DNA of 64,000 nucleotides from Sphingomonas echinoides ATCC 14820 (lineage in GTDB: Bacteria > Pseudomonadota > Alphaproteobacteria > Sphingomonadales > Sphingomonadaceae): positions 1,843,842 to 1,907,841 of the forward strand of contig NZ_JH584235.1 of NCBI RefSeq assembly GCF_000241465.1, in the 5' to 3' direction. The notes beneath the pieces are model-generated. The model searched no databases. It was not told where the DNA came from and saw only the letters and a program-made list of their open reading frames with translations. Below are positions 1 to 8,897 of this stretch, piece after piece. Position 1 is the first letter of the stretch. Each line of letters begins with the position of its first letter. The position numbers were made by a program, and so were the translations under genes.

Positions 1-1
1 T

Positions 2-655
2 TTCGACGTCGCGGCCGAATGGTATTACAAGCGCAATTCGTACGTTTCGGTCGATTTCTTCGTCAAGAACGTCAGCAACTTCATCGTTGGCGGCGTGACG
101 CGGCAGTCCATCAACGGTGTGGTCGATCCGACCACCGGGCAGCTCGCCAACTTCGCGGTGACGCAACAGGTCAACGGACCCGACGCGACGGTGCGCGGGG
201 TTGAGGTTGCGTGGCAGCAGGTGTTCGGCGAATCGGGCTTCGGCTTCACCGCCAACGCCACCTTTGTCGATACCAACAAGCCGTATGACCCGACCAACAT
301 CTCGCAGACCGGTTTTGCCGTGACCGGCCTGGCCAATTCGGCGAATTTCGTTGGCTTCTACGACAAGCACGGCTTCCAGTTCCGGGCGGCGCTCAACTGG
401 CGCGACAAATATCTGCTCCAGTTCGGCCAGAACCAGAATACCGGACAATTCGGGGCCGAGCCGACCTTCGTCAATTCGAGCCTGCAGCTCGATCTGTCGT
501 CGAGCTATGACATCAACAAGCACTTCAGCGTGTTTGGCGAAGTCCAGAACGTCAACAACAACCAGCAAAGCACCCACGGCCGCTTCGACAATCAGTTGCT
601 CGATGTGTTCGACTATGGACGGCGCTATCTGGCCGGCGCGCGCTTCCGCTTCTAG
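2..655 (+). CDS. TonB-dependent receptor, C-terminal fragment (5' end outside window)
   Basis: The reading frame is open from the first bases, so the gene begins before the window; 217 residues are visible. The visible part has alternating short beta strands rich in aromatic and Asn/Gln residues, for example around AEWYYKR, GFQFRAALNWRDKYL and YLAGARFRF. It ends in a terminal Phe, the usual sorting signal for outer-membrane beta-barrels. This fits the barrel end of a TonB-dependent receptor importing oligosaccharides across the outer membrane. The following halogenase-like and glycosidase genes, on the same strand after a terminator, point to a plant-polysaccharide substrate. The plug domain and TonB box cannot be seen. 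Confidence 0.88.
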   Translation, partial: FDVAAEWYYKRNSYVSVDFFVKNVSNFIVGGVTRQSINGVVDPTTGQLANFAVTQQVNGPDATVRGVEVAWQQVFGESGFGFTANATFVDTNKPYDPTNISQTGFAVTGLANSANFVGFYDKHGFQFRAALNWRDKYLLQFGQNQNTGQFGAEPTFVNSSLQLDLSSSYDINKHFSVFGEVQNVNNNQQSTHGRFDNQLLDVFDYGRRYLAGARFRF

Positions 656-668
656 TCTCTGCCACCTC

Positions 669-700
669 GGGGGTGCCGTATCGGCACCCCCCCATTTTTG
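669..700 (+). terminator. Rho-independent terminator after the TonB-dependent receptor
   Basis: A perfect 10-bp stem (GGGGGTGCCG, 669-678, with CGGCACCCCC, 682-691) has a 3-base loop and is followed by CCATTTTTGG. It lies 13 bases after the receptor stop and just before the halogenase-like gene, so it should reduce read-through from the highly expressed receptor into the downstream gene. Confidence 0.85.
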
Positions 701-713
701 GTAGTCGGGAGCG

Positions 714-2255
714 ATGCAGAGCGTCAAAAACATCGTTATCGTCGGTGGCGGGACGGCTGGTTGGCTGACGGCCGGCATCATCGCCGCGCGGCATCGCAGC
801 CGGATGGCAGAGGGCTTTTCGGTCACGCTGATCGAATCCCCAGGAACGCCGATCATCGGGGTTGGCGAAGGCACTTGGCCGACGCTGCGCACGACGCTTT
901 CCAAAATCGGTGTGTCGGAAAGCGATTTTTTCCGCGAATGCAACGCATCGTTCAAACAAGGCGCGCGCTTCGCCCGCTGGACCACCGGCGCTCCTGACGA
1001 AGGCTATTATCATCCGCTAATGCTGCCGCAGAGTTTCTCGCGGGTTAATCTTGCGCCGCATTGGCTGGCCGATGGCCATGGCCAAAGCTTTTGCGACATG
1101 GTCTCGCCGCAAGGGCGGCTGTGCGATGACGGGCTTGCCCCCAAGACGATCGCCACCCCCGAATATGAGGCGCTCGCCAACTACGCCTATCATCTCGACG
1201 CCGGGAAATTCGCAGGGTTTCTCCAGCGGCACTGCTGCGAAACGCTCGGCGTTCGCCATGTGCTCGCCGATGTCCAGCATGCGACGCAGGCCGAAAATGG
1301 CGACATCCTTGCCGTCGTCACCGAACAAGCGGGCGAGATCGCGGGTGATCTGTTCATCGACTGCACTGGCTTTGCCGCGCTGCTGATCGGCAAGACGCTC
1401 GACGTGCCGTTCAAGAGTTGCAGCGACACCCTGTTTTGCGACACGGCGCTGGCGGTGCAAATCCCGCATGACGATCCGGACGGGCCGATCGCCTCGCACA
1501 CCATCTCGACCGCGCAATCGTCAGGCTGGATCTGGGATATCGGCTTGCCGACGCGGCGCGGCGTCGGGCACGTTTATTCGAGCAGTCACATCTCCGACGA
1601 TGCCGCCGAGCAGGAATTGCGCGGCTATCTCGGCCCACGGGGCCGCGATCTGGCGGTGCGCAAACTGGCGATCCGGGCCGGGCACCGCGAAACCTTCTGG
1701 AAAAACAATTGCGTCGCGATCGGCCTCGCCGCCGGTTTCCTCGAACCGCTTGAGGCATCGGCGATCGTGCTGATCGAACTCTCCGCCAAGCTGGTGGCCG
1801 AGCAGATGCCGGTGTGCCGCGAAGTGATGGACATCCTCGCCGCGCGCTTCAACGCGACGACGCTCTACCGTTGGGGCAGGATCATCGATTTCCTCAAGCT
1901 GCATTATGTGCTGACCAAGCGCACCGACAGCGACTTCTGGCGCGACAATGTCCGGCCCGAATCGATCCCCGACCGGCTGCGCGACCTGCTCACCCTGTGG
2001 AAATATCAGCCGCCCTGGTTCCACGACGAATTTGACCGTGTCGAGGAAGTCTTCCCGGCGGCGAGCTATCAATATGTGCTCTATGGCATGAACTTTCACA
2101 CGCAAGTCTCGCGCGATGCGATCGCGGGCGAAACCCGGCTCGCGGCACAGGCACGGCGCGAAGCCGCGACGCAAACCGAGCGGCTGCGCGCGGGCTTGCC
2201 ACGACACCGTGATTTGATCCGCAAGATCGTCGAGCATGGATTGCCGACGATCTAA
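714..2255 (+). CDS. tryptophan halogenase-family flavoprotein
   Basis: This 513-residue protein belongs to the flavin-dependent tryptophan halogenase family (PrnA-like). It has an N-terminal FAD-binding GGGTAGW loop (residues 11-17) and the GVGEGTWPTL stretch near residue 49. A lysine at residue 81 in NASFKQGARF aligns with the catalytic Lys79 of PrnA. The WxWxIP signature appears as WIWDIG (residues 272-277), with Gly in place of Pro. Members of this family are very common beside TonB-dependent receptors in sphingomonads and Caulobacter, where a halogenation role is mostly untested. The position between a receptor and glycosidases suggests a function in polysaccharide uptake, but the substrate is unknown. 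Confidence 0.9.
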   Translation: MQSVKNIVIVGGGTAGWLTAGIIAARHRSRMAEGFSVTLIESPGTPIIGVGEGTWPTLRTTLSKIGVSESDFFRECNASFKQGARFARWTTGAPDEGYYHPLMLPQSFSRVNLAPHWLADGHGQSFCDMVSPQGRLCDDGLAPKTIATPEYEALANYAYHLDAGKFAGFLQRHCCETLGVRHVLADVQHATQAENGDILAVVTEQAGEIAGDLFIDCTGFAALLIGKTLDVPFKSCSDTLFCDTALAVQIPHDDPDGPIASHTISTAQSSGWIWDIGLPTRRGVGHVYSSSHISDDAAEQELRGYLGPRGRDLAVRKLAIRAGHRETFWKNNCVAIGLAAGFLEPLEASAIVLIELSAKLVAEQMPVCREVMDILAARFNATTLYRWGRIIDFLKLHYVLTKRTDSDFWRDNVRPESIPDRLRDLLTLWKYQPPWFHDEFDRVEEVFPAASYQYVLYGMNFHTQVSRDAIAGETRLAAQARREAATQTERLRAGLPRHRDLIRKIVEHGLPTI

Positions 2256-2297
2256 TCCTCCGACGACTCCTTCCTTCCCCCGGATTTGAGGTACAGC

Positions 2298-4988
2298 ATG
2301 GCATCGACCGTCTCTTTCGCATCGCGCGCGCTGCTGCTGGTGAGCGCCAGCGTCGCGACCATTGCGTCGCAAGCGCAGGACCTACACGGCGCAGCGCAGC
2401 CCAGCGTGGCGCGCGCCGAGGCCGACCGCCTTGCGGCAACACTGGTTGCGCAGATGACGACCGAGGAGAAGCTGCCGCAATTGCTCAACGTCGCGCCTGC
2501 GATCCCACGGCTGAAGATCCCGGCGTATAATTGGTGGACGGAATCGCTCCACGGGGCGCTCGGGCCGATCCCAACCACCAACTTCCCTGAGCCGATCGGC
2601 CTCGCGGCAAGCTTCGATGCGCCGCTCGTTCATCAGGTCGCCGACGCGATCAGCACCGAAGTGCGCGCGCTCCACACGCAGGGGCGGCAGACGGGCAAGC
2701 TCGGCCGGATCGGCACCGGGCTCGATACATGGTCGCCCAACATCAACATCTTCCGCGATCCGCGCTGGGGCCGCGGCCAGGAGACCTATGGCGAGGACCC
2801 CTATCTCGCCGCACGCATGGGCGTTGCGTTCGTAACGGGCATGCAGGGGCCAAACCCGGATCTTCCGCGCGTGATCTCCACGCCCAAGCATTTCGCGGCC
2901 CATAGCGGCCCGGAATCGACGCGCCACGCCGCCAACGTCTATGTCTCGCCGCACGATTTGGAGGATACCTACCTCCCCGCCTTCCGCGCGGCGATCGTCG
3001 AGGGCCGCGCGGGCTCGATCATGTGCGCCTATAATCGCATCGAGGGGCAGCCAGCTTGCGCCAGCGACCTGCTGCTCAAGGACCATCTGCGCGGTGCCTG
3101 GGGCTTTACCGGCTATGTCGTGTCCGATTGCGACGCGGTGAAGGACATTGCCGACAATCACAAATACGCCCCCGACCAGGCGACCGCCGTCGCGGCAGCG
3201 ATGAAGGCGGGCGTCGACAATGAATGCAACACGCAGACGATCGGCGATATCGGCGGCCTGCCCGATCGGTTTGGCGACGCGCTCAAGCGCAACCTGATTT
3301 CGCAGGGCGATATCGATCGTACGCTGGTGCGGCTGTTCTCCGCGCGCCTACGCAATGGCGATTTGCCGGGCGTGGCGGGCGCACCGGCGGTGGTTCCGGT
3401 AAGCGCGATCCTCACCCCCGATCATATCGCGCTCGCGCTGGACGCCGCCGAAAAGAGCCTGGTGCTGCTCAAGAATGACGGCGTGTTGCCGCTGCGCCCC
3501 GGCGCGCGGATCGCGGTCGTCGGCCCGCTCGGCGATGCGACGCGCGTGCTGCGCGGCAATTATTCCTCGACGCAGTCCGCCCCGCCGGTCTCGGTAGTGG
3601 AGGGTCTGCGCCAAGCCGCCGGTGCCAACGCGGTGACGCTGGTGCCCTTCGGGGAATCGATCACCGATGGCGATCGCGTGCCGCCCACAGCGCTGCTTGG
3701 GCCAGACGGAAAGCCCGGGCTGCTCGCGCGCTATTTCAACCCGGTCACCCCGCCCGTCCTGCCGTTCAAGCCCGGCACCGACCGGGCCATCCTCGCCGCG
3801 CTCACCTATCAGGATCGCCCCGCCGTAACCCGGCGCGAGGTCGACGTGGCCGCACGCGCCTTCGATCTCCCGACCGTCAACGATTATCACCGCACCGAAT
3901 GGACCGGGTTTCTGGTCGCACCCGAGACGGGCAGCTATCGCCTTGGCCTCGGCGGCAGCGGGCTGCTCGAGATTGACGGGCACACCTTCCTCGATGTCGG
4001 CGGCGAGCATCACAGCCCGCTGCCCACGCTCAAGACGGTGACACTGCAAAAGGGTCAGCGCTATCGCCTGCGGCTGGTCTCGACCGCGCGCGGCTTCGGC
4101 AATACCGACCTCGTGTGGAAGCGGATCTCGGCGCAGCCCGAGGCCGATCTCGCCGCCGCTGCTGCCAAAGCCGACGTACTCGTCGCGGTGGTCGGGCTGA
4201 CGTCCGACATGGAGGCCGAGGAAACCGGCACCGACATTCCGGGCTTCAAGGGCGGCGACAAGACCTCGCTCGATCTGCCCGCCGAACAGCAAGCGCTGCT
4301 GGAACATGCAAAGGCGACCGGCAAGCCGCTGATCGTGGTCGCGATGAACGGCAGCCCGATCAACCTTGCCTGGGCCAAGGACAATGCCGCCGCGATCGTC
4401 GAGGCCTGGTATCCCGGCCAGTCGGGCGGGCTTGCCGTCGCCAACGTGCTGACCGGCAAGACCAATCCCGCCGGTCGCCTGCCGCTGACCTTCTACCGCA
4501 GCGTGGCCGACCTGCCGCCCTTCGACGATTATGCGATGACCGGACGCACCTATCGCTACTTCACCGGTACGCCCGTTTACCCGTTCGGCTATGGCCTGAG
4601 CTTCACGCGCTTCGCCTACGCCCCGCTGACCGTGACGCCTGCCGCCGGCGGTGCCGAGACCGGGCTGCGCGTGACGACCGAGGTCAGCAACACCGGCCAG
4701 CGCTCGGGCGACGAAGTGGCGCAGCTCTACCTCAATTTCCCCGATCAACCCGGCACCCCGCGCATCGCCTTGCGGGGCTATCAACGCATAACGCTCAAGC
4801 CGGGCGAGCATCGCGTCATTAGCTTCGACCTGTCGCCCCGCGACTTGAGCGCAGTGGCGGTCGACGGTACGCGCCAAGTGATGGCGGGCCAATACCGCGT
4901 CAGCGTGGGGTCGGGCCAGCCCGACACCGGCGTGCCGACCAGCACCGCCAGCTTCACCACCAGCCGCGCGGTCCGGCTGCCGCTCTGA
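2298..4988 (+). CDS. GH3 beta-xylosidase/beta-glucosidase with PA14 insert
   Basis: Secreted or periplasmic glycoside hydrolase of family 3, 896 residues from the ATG at 2298, which has a TTGAGGTA Shine-Dalgarno stretch upstream; an in-frame TTG at 2286 is less likely. A signal peptide covers about residues 1-26. The GH3 N-terminal barrel includes DPRWGRGQETYGEDP, KHFAAHSGPE (K197, H198) and the nucleophile motif VVSDCDAV (D277). A PA14-like domain interrupts the C-terminal half at about residues 470-605. A fibronectin-III-like tail (about 780-890) follows. This architecture and the SDCDAV motif resemble bacterial beta-xylosidases. With the adjacent GH51 enzyme it would release xylose and arabinose from arabinoxylan oligomers. 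Confidence 0.93.
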   Translation: MASTVSFASRALLLVSASVATIASQAQDLHGAAQPSVARAEADRLAATLVAQMTTEEKLPQLLNVAPAIPRLKIPAYNWWTESLHGALGPIPTTNFPEPIGLAASFDAPLVHQVADAISTEVRALHTQGRQTGKLGRIGTGLDTWSPNINIFRDPRWGRGQETYGEDPYLAARMGVAFVTGMQGPNPDLPRVISTPKHFAAHSGPESTRHAANVYVSPHDLEDTYLPAFRAAIVEGRAGSIMCAYNRIEGQPACASDLLLKDHLRGAWGFTGYVVSDCDAVKDIADNHKYAPDQATAVAAAMKAGVDNECNTQTIGDIGGLPDRFGDALKRNLISQGDIDRTLVRLFSARLRNGDLPGVAGAPAVVPVSAILTPDHIALALDAAEKSLVLLKNDGVLPLRPGARIAVVGPLGDATRVLRGNYSSTQSAPPVSVVEGLRQAAGANAVTLVPFGESITDGDRVPPTALLGPDGKPGLLARYFNPVTPPVLPFKPGTDRAILAALTYQDRPAVTRREVDVAARAFDLPTVNDYHRTEWTGFLVAPETGSYRLGLGGSGLLEIDGHTFLDVGGEHHSPLPTLKTVTLQKGQRYRLRLVSTARGFGNTDLVWKRISAQPEADLAAAAAKADVLVAVVGLTSDMEAEETGTDIPGFKGGDKTSLDLPAEQQALLEHAKATGKPLIVVAMNGSPINLAWAKDNAAAIVEAWYPGQSGGLAVANVLTGKTNPAGRLPLTFYRSVADLPPFDDYAMTGRTYRYFTGTPVYPFGYGLSFTRFAYAPLTVTPAAGGAETGLRVTTEVSNTGQRSGDEVAQLYLNFPDQPGTPRIALRGYQRITLKPGEHRVISFDLSPRDLSAVAVDGTRQVMAGQYRVSVGSGQPDTGVPTSTASFTTSRAVRLPL

Positions 4989-5004
4989 CGAAAGGGCTAT
5001 TTCT

Positions 5005-5025
5005 CCCCTCCCTGAAAGGGAGGGG
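5005..5025. repeat. solo palindromic repeat arm (CCCTCCCT / AGGGAGGG type)
   Basis: CCCCTCCCT-GAA-AGGGAGGGG is a perfect 9-bp hairpin 16 bases after the GH3 stop. The same hairpin sequence forms each arm of the two larger elements at 21595-21703 and 45342-45448, so this looks like a single half of that repeat family. Confidence 0.7.
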
Positions 5026-5046
5026 CGGAAGATCGAAGGTTCGCAA

Positions 5047-5076
5047 GGCGGTCCGCACCTACAGCGCAGGACCGCC
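5047..5076. terminator. possible bidirectional hairpin between convergent genes
   Basis: GGCGGTCC (5047-5054) pairs perfectly with GGACCGCC (5069-5076) across a 14-base loop, just before the GH51 stop. It sits between the convergent GH3 and GH51 genes. There is no strong T-run, so intrinsic termination is uncertain. Confidence 0.4.
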
Positions 5077-5085
5077 CTCGCGGCC

Positions 5086-6657
5086 TCACTGCAAATCGAG
5101 CACCACGACCGACATAGGCGGCAGCGTCGTGCTCAGCGTGCCACCGCTCACATGCGCGCCGGTGAAGGCGACCGGCTTGACCACATCGGGCTGCTCAAAG
5201 CTGTTATGCGCGTCCATCGTCGTGCCCGTGACGATCCGCCCCGCAACGCTGCTGGCAGTGACCCCGGCCAGCGCGATCGACAGCGGGATCGCGCGGTTGG
5301 GATCGAGATTGACCAACGCGACATGCACTTGCCCGGCCGTGTCACGCACCGCCGATGCACTGATCGCGGGAAGTGCCGTCGCATCCTTGTGATACCAGGG
5401 CGACTTGACGTCGATCGGCAAGACCGTCGCGTCCTGCCACGGCTTGTACAGATCGAACACCCAATAGGTTGGCGTCTTGACCATCTTTGCGCCGTCGGTG
5501 AGCAGCATCGCCTGCAGCACATTCACCATCTGCGCGATCGCCGCCATCTTCACGCGGTCGGCATGATGCGCGAAGATGTTGAGGTTGAGCCCGGCGACGA
5601 CCGCGTCGCGCACGCTATTCTGCTGGACGAGGAAGCCCGGATTGCTGCCGGGCGCAGGATCGTACCAGGTGCCCCATTCATCGACGACCAGCCATACCTT
5701 CTTGGCCGGATCATATTTGTCCATGATCGCCGAATGCTTGGTGACGAACTCGTCCATTTGCAGCGTGTGCGCCATCGTGCTGGCCCATTCGCTTTCCGGA
5801 AAGCCGAGCGCGGCCCCCTTGTCCTTCCATTCCTGGTCGCGCGGGCGCGTATAATAATGCAGCGAAAGACCATCGATATTCTTGCCCGACAGCCGCATCA
5901 GCGTGTCGGTCCACTCATAATTGGCGTCGCTTGGACCGCTGGCGATCTTGAGCATCTTGCCGGTGCCCGACTTGGCGAAGAGCGCATAGCGATTGGTCAG
6001 GTCCGCAGCATATTCGGCGCGCATGTTGCCACCGCAGCCCCACAGCTCATTGCCGATGCCGAGATAGGGGACCTTGAACGGTGCAGCATGACCGTCCGCC
6101 GCGCGTTGCTTGGCCAGCGTCGATCCGTTCGGTGAGGTCATATATTCGACCCATTGCGCAGTCTCGCTCGGTGGCGCGCTGCCGACATTGGCGGAGACAT
6201 AGGCCTCTGCCCCCAGCCGCTCGACAAAGCCCATATATTCGATCGTGCCAAAGGCATTGTCTTCATTGACGCCGCCCCAATTGGTGTTGATCTTGACCGG
6301 GCGTTTGCCGCGCGGGCCCACCCCGTCACGCCAGTGATATTCATCGGCAAAGCAACCGCCGGGCCAGCGCACCACCGGCACCTTGATCGCGCGCAATGCC
6401 TCGAGCACGTCGCGGCGATAGCCATGGTCGTTGGGAATCGAGGACGTTTCCCCAACCCAGATGCCGCCATATATGCCGTGGCCGAGATGCTCGGCAAACT
6501 GGCCGAACACTTGCCGGTTCATCACGGGCCCCGGCTGATCGCCATGCAGCGTGGCCGTCGCGCCGCTGGCGCTGTCAATAGTGTCCTGGGCAAAGCCCGC
6601 GCCGGGCAGCGTGGCGACAAGAGCAAGGCCGAGCAAAAGGTGGGCGCGACGGATCAT
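5086..6657 (-). CDS. GH51 alpha-L-arabinofuranosidase
   Basis: Exported arabinofuranosidase of 523 residues that removes terminal arabinosyl side chains from arabinoxylan or arabinan. A signal peptide ends near GAGFAQ (residue 24). The GH51 hallmarks are present: FGQFAEHLGHGIYGG (from residue 51), VVRWPGGCFADEYHW (from 95), the acid/base glutamate in GIGNELWGCGG (E204) and the nucleophile in VVDEWGTWYD (E327). Length fits the family. It is divergent from the esterase at 6912 and convergent with the GH3 gene, so the locus is not a single transcript. Confidence 0.93.
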   Translation of the reverse strand: MIRRAHLLLGLALVATLPGAGFAQDTIDSASGATATLHGDQPGPVMNRQVFGQFAEHLGHGIYGGIWVGETSSIPNDHGYRRDVLEALRAIKVPVVRWPGGCFADEYHWRDGVGPRGKRPVKINTNWGGVNEDNAFGTIEYMGFVERLGAEAYVSANVGSAPPSETAQWVEYMTSPNGSTLAKQRAADGHAAPFKVPYLGIGNELWGCGGNMRAEYAADLTNRYALFAKSGTGKMLKIASGPSDANYEWTDTLMRLSGKNIDGLSLHYYTRPRDQEWKDKGAALGFPESEWASTMAHTLQMDEFVTKHSAIMDKYDPAKKVWLVVDEWGTWYDPAPGSNPGFLVQQNSVRDAVVAGLNLNIFAHHADRVKMAAIAQMVNVLQAMLLTDGAKMVKTPTYWVFDLYKPWQDATVLPIDVKSPWYHKDATALPAISASAVRDTAGQVHVALVNLDPNRAIPLSIALAGVTASSVAGRIVTGTTMDAHNSFEQPDVVKPVAFTGAHVSGGTLSTTLPPMSVVVLDLQ

Positions 6658-6701
6658 GACAGGGGTCCTTTGACGCAGAGCGTGGGGGAGGTCGGCCGAA
6701 G

Positions 6702-6715
6702 CGCGACCGGTATCA
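6702..6715. promoter_or_regulatory. weak candidate LacI-type operator half-match
   Basis: On the minus strand the sequence reads TGATACCGGTCGCG, centred on ACCGGT at 6706-6711, about 50 bases upstream of the GH51 start. Many LacI-family sugar regulators bind dyads of the form TGxxACCGGTxxCA. Only one half matches well here, and no regulator gene is in view, so this is tentative. Confidence 0.25.
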
Positions 6716-6911
6716 GGAAGGGCGAGTGTTTCGGGGCGGCCAGACGCCGCGCGGGATTGCAGATCAAACGCAACACTCCCCCCTCACCCCCGCAAAGAGC
6801 GCTGACGAGCCCTTGCGCTTTCCGTTATATTGTCTGAGTATAAGCACAGAGCCAGTGCGTCAACGGCGTGAAACGCGCAATCGTCAGACGGTTCGATGGA
6901 GAGGGTCTTTC

Positions 6912-8858
6912 ATGCGTCGCACCTATGCTTTGGGAACGAGCGCGCTCGCGCTGGCCTTGGGCGCCCTCGTCGCTCCTGCCGCTGCTGCGCCAACCGTGGG
7001 CGGTCTGCTGTCCGACCACGGCGTCATCCAGCGCAACCAGCCGATCGTGGTGACGGGCGACGCGATCGCCGGAGAGCCCGTGACCGTCGTGCTGGCCGGC
7101 CACTCCGCCCAAGCCCGCGCGGACCGCGACGGGCATTTCCGCGTCACCGTGCCACCCGTGCCCGCAGGCGGCCCCTATGACGTTCTGGTGATGGCCCCAA
7201 GCGGCACAACCGCGCTGCACGACGTGCTGATCGGCGATGTCTATCTCTGTTCGGGCCAAAGCAATATGGAGCTGCCGGTCGAGCGCGCGCAGGACGCGAT
7301 CGGCGCGATCATGGGGAGCGCCGACAACCAGCTGCGCCTGGTGACCGTCGCCAAGCGCACATCGGCGACACCGCGTGACCGGTTTGCGCAACAGCCCAAT
7401 TGGAGCGCCGCCGACGCCAAGACGACCGGCGGCTTTTCAGCCGCCTGCTTCTACATGGTGCAAGCGCTGCGCAAGGTGGCCAAGGTGCCGATTGGCGCGA
7501 TCCACTCGAGCTGGGGCGGGTCGCAAATCGCGGCCTGGATGGGCGAAGAGGCGCAGCGCGCCGCAGGGCGCGGCGCGCAAGCCGACCTGCTGTCGCTCTA
7601 CGCTCGCGACCCCGCCGCTGCCGAACGCAGCGCGAGCGCCACCTGGGAAAATTGGTGGCGCGACAAGACCGGCGACACGCGCGGGCACGAACCGTGGCAA
7701 GCGGACGCTGCGCTCGACTGGCAGCCGGTCCCGAAGATCGCCTTTTACGAAGAGTGGGGCGTGCCAGCGCTCGAGACCTATCTTGGCATGCTGTGGTATC
7801 AAAAGACGGTCACGCTGACGCCTGAACAAGCCCGCCAGATGGCGACGATCGCCATCGGCGCGGTCGACGATGCCGATCGCACCTGGATCAACGGAAAACC
7901 CGTTGGCGGGCGCGGCGGTTGGGACGCGCGGATGTACACCGTCCCCGCCGGCACGTTCGTGGCCGGACGCAATGTCATCACCGTCAACGTGGAAAATGCC
8001 TATGCGACGGGTGGCATGCCCGGCCCCGCGGAGACGATGAAGCTGACCTTCGCCGATGGCAGCAGCGTGCCGATCGCCGATGGCTGGCGCTATGCGGTCG
8101 CCAAACACATCAGCGGCACCTCACCCCGCGTCCCGTGGGACGAGATCACCGGCGCGGGCACGATCTACAATGCGATGATTGCGCCGCTCGGCCAAACCGC
8201 GCTGGCGGGCGTGGCCTGGTATCAGGGCGAATCCGATACGGACATCCCCGGCTATGCCGACCGCCTGAAGGCGATGATGGCCGAGTGGCGGCATCAAGTG
8301 GCGCAGCCGCACTTGCCCTTTGCGATCGTGTCGCTCGCTGGTTTTGGCGCGCCATCGATCGCGCCGGGTGAGAGCGGCTGGGCGCGAGTCCGCGACGACC
8401 AGCGCCGCGTGGCGCAGGAAGACGGCCATACGGCGGTGGCGGTGACGCTCGACCTTGGCGACGCCCTCGATATTCATCCGGGCGAGAAGCATGAAGTCGG
8501 GCGGAGGCTGGCGCGCGCGATGGGTGCCCTCGTTTATGGACAAACCGCGTCGGCGTCGGGACCCCAGCCCGTGGCAGCCACGCGCGACGCCGCTGGCACG
8601 GTGACCGTGACCTTTACCGGCGTGACAGGGGCGCTGCACTCGCGCAGCGCCGATTACGCGACTGGCTTCGAGCTGTGCGGCGCTGACGCGGGCTCCTGCC
8701 GTTATGCCCGTGCGACCGTCGCGGGCAACCAGGTCTCGCTTTCAAGCGACAATCGCCCCGTCAAGCGGGTGCGCTACGCTTGGGCGGATTTTCCGGTCGT
8801 CAATCTGGTCGACGCGGCGCAATTGCCAGCGGGTCCGTTCGAACTGCCGGTTAAGTGA
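6912..8858 (+). CDS. sialate O-acetylesterase-type SGNH esterase
   Basis: Exported carbohydrate esterase, 648 residues from the ATG at 6912; the frame is open further upstream, but a signal peptide (residues 1-25, ending VAPAAAA) fixes the start. The SGNH catalytic blocks are split: LCSGQSNMEL with nucleophile S114, HSSWGGSQIAAWM, AWYQGESD near residue 436, and the Asp-His pair in DIHPG (D520, H522). A galactose-binding-like jelly roll (about residues 280-390) is inserted between the blocks, as in the 9-O-acetylesterase family. Beside xylan-active glycosidases it probably removes acetyl groups from plant polysaccharide rather than sialate. It is transcribed divergently from the GH51 gene. Confidence 0.88.
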   Translation: MRRTYALGTSALALALGALVAPAAAAPTVGGLLSDHGVIQRNQPIVVTGDAIAGEPVTVVLAGHSAQARADRDGHFRVTVPPVPAGGPYDVLVMAPSGTTALHDVLIGDVYLCSGQSNMELPVERAQDAIGAIMGSADNQLRLVTVAKRTSATPRDRFAQQPNWSAADAKTTGGFSAACFYMVQALRKVAKVPIGAIHSSWGGSQIAAWMGEEAQRAAGRGAQADLLSLYARDPAAAERSASATWENWWRDKTGDTRGHEPWQADAALDWQPVPKIAFYEEWGVPALETYLGMLWYQKTVTLTPEQARQMATIAIGAVDDADRTWINGKPVGGRGGWDARMYTVPAGTFVAGRNVITVNVENAYATGGMPGPAETMKLTFADGSSVPIADGWRYAVAKHISGTSPRVPWDEITGAGTIYNAMIAPLGQTALAGVAWYQGESDTDIPGYADRLKAMMAEWRHQVAQPHLPFAIVSLAGFGAPSIAPGESGWARVRDDQRRVAQEDGHTAVAVTLDLGDALDIHPGEKHEVGRRLARAMGALVYGQTASASGPQPVAATRDAAGTVTVTFTGVTGALHSRSADYATGFELCGADAGSCRYARATVAGNQVSLSSDNRPVKRVRYAWADFPVVNLVDAAQLPAGPFELPVK

Positions 8859-8897
8859 TCGGCGCACCTATACCCTAGCGATAGCCGAGCGCGCCGT

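Noticed and set aside
3348..4892. 514-codon frame antisense to the GH3 gene
   Set aside because: It is Arg/Gly/Ala-rich without motifs and opposite a clear GH3 enzyme.
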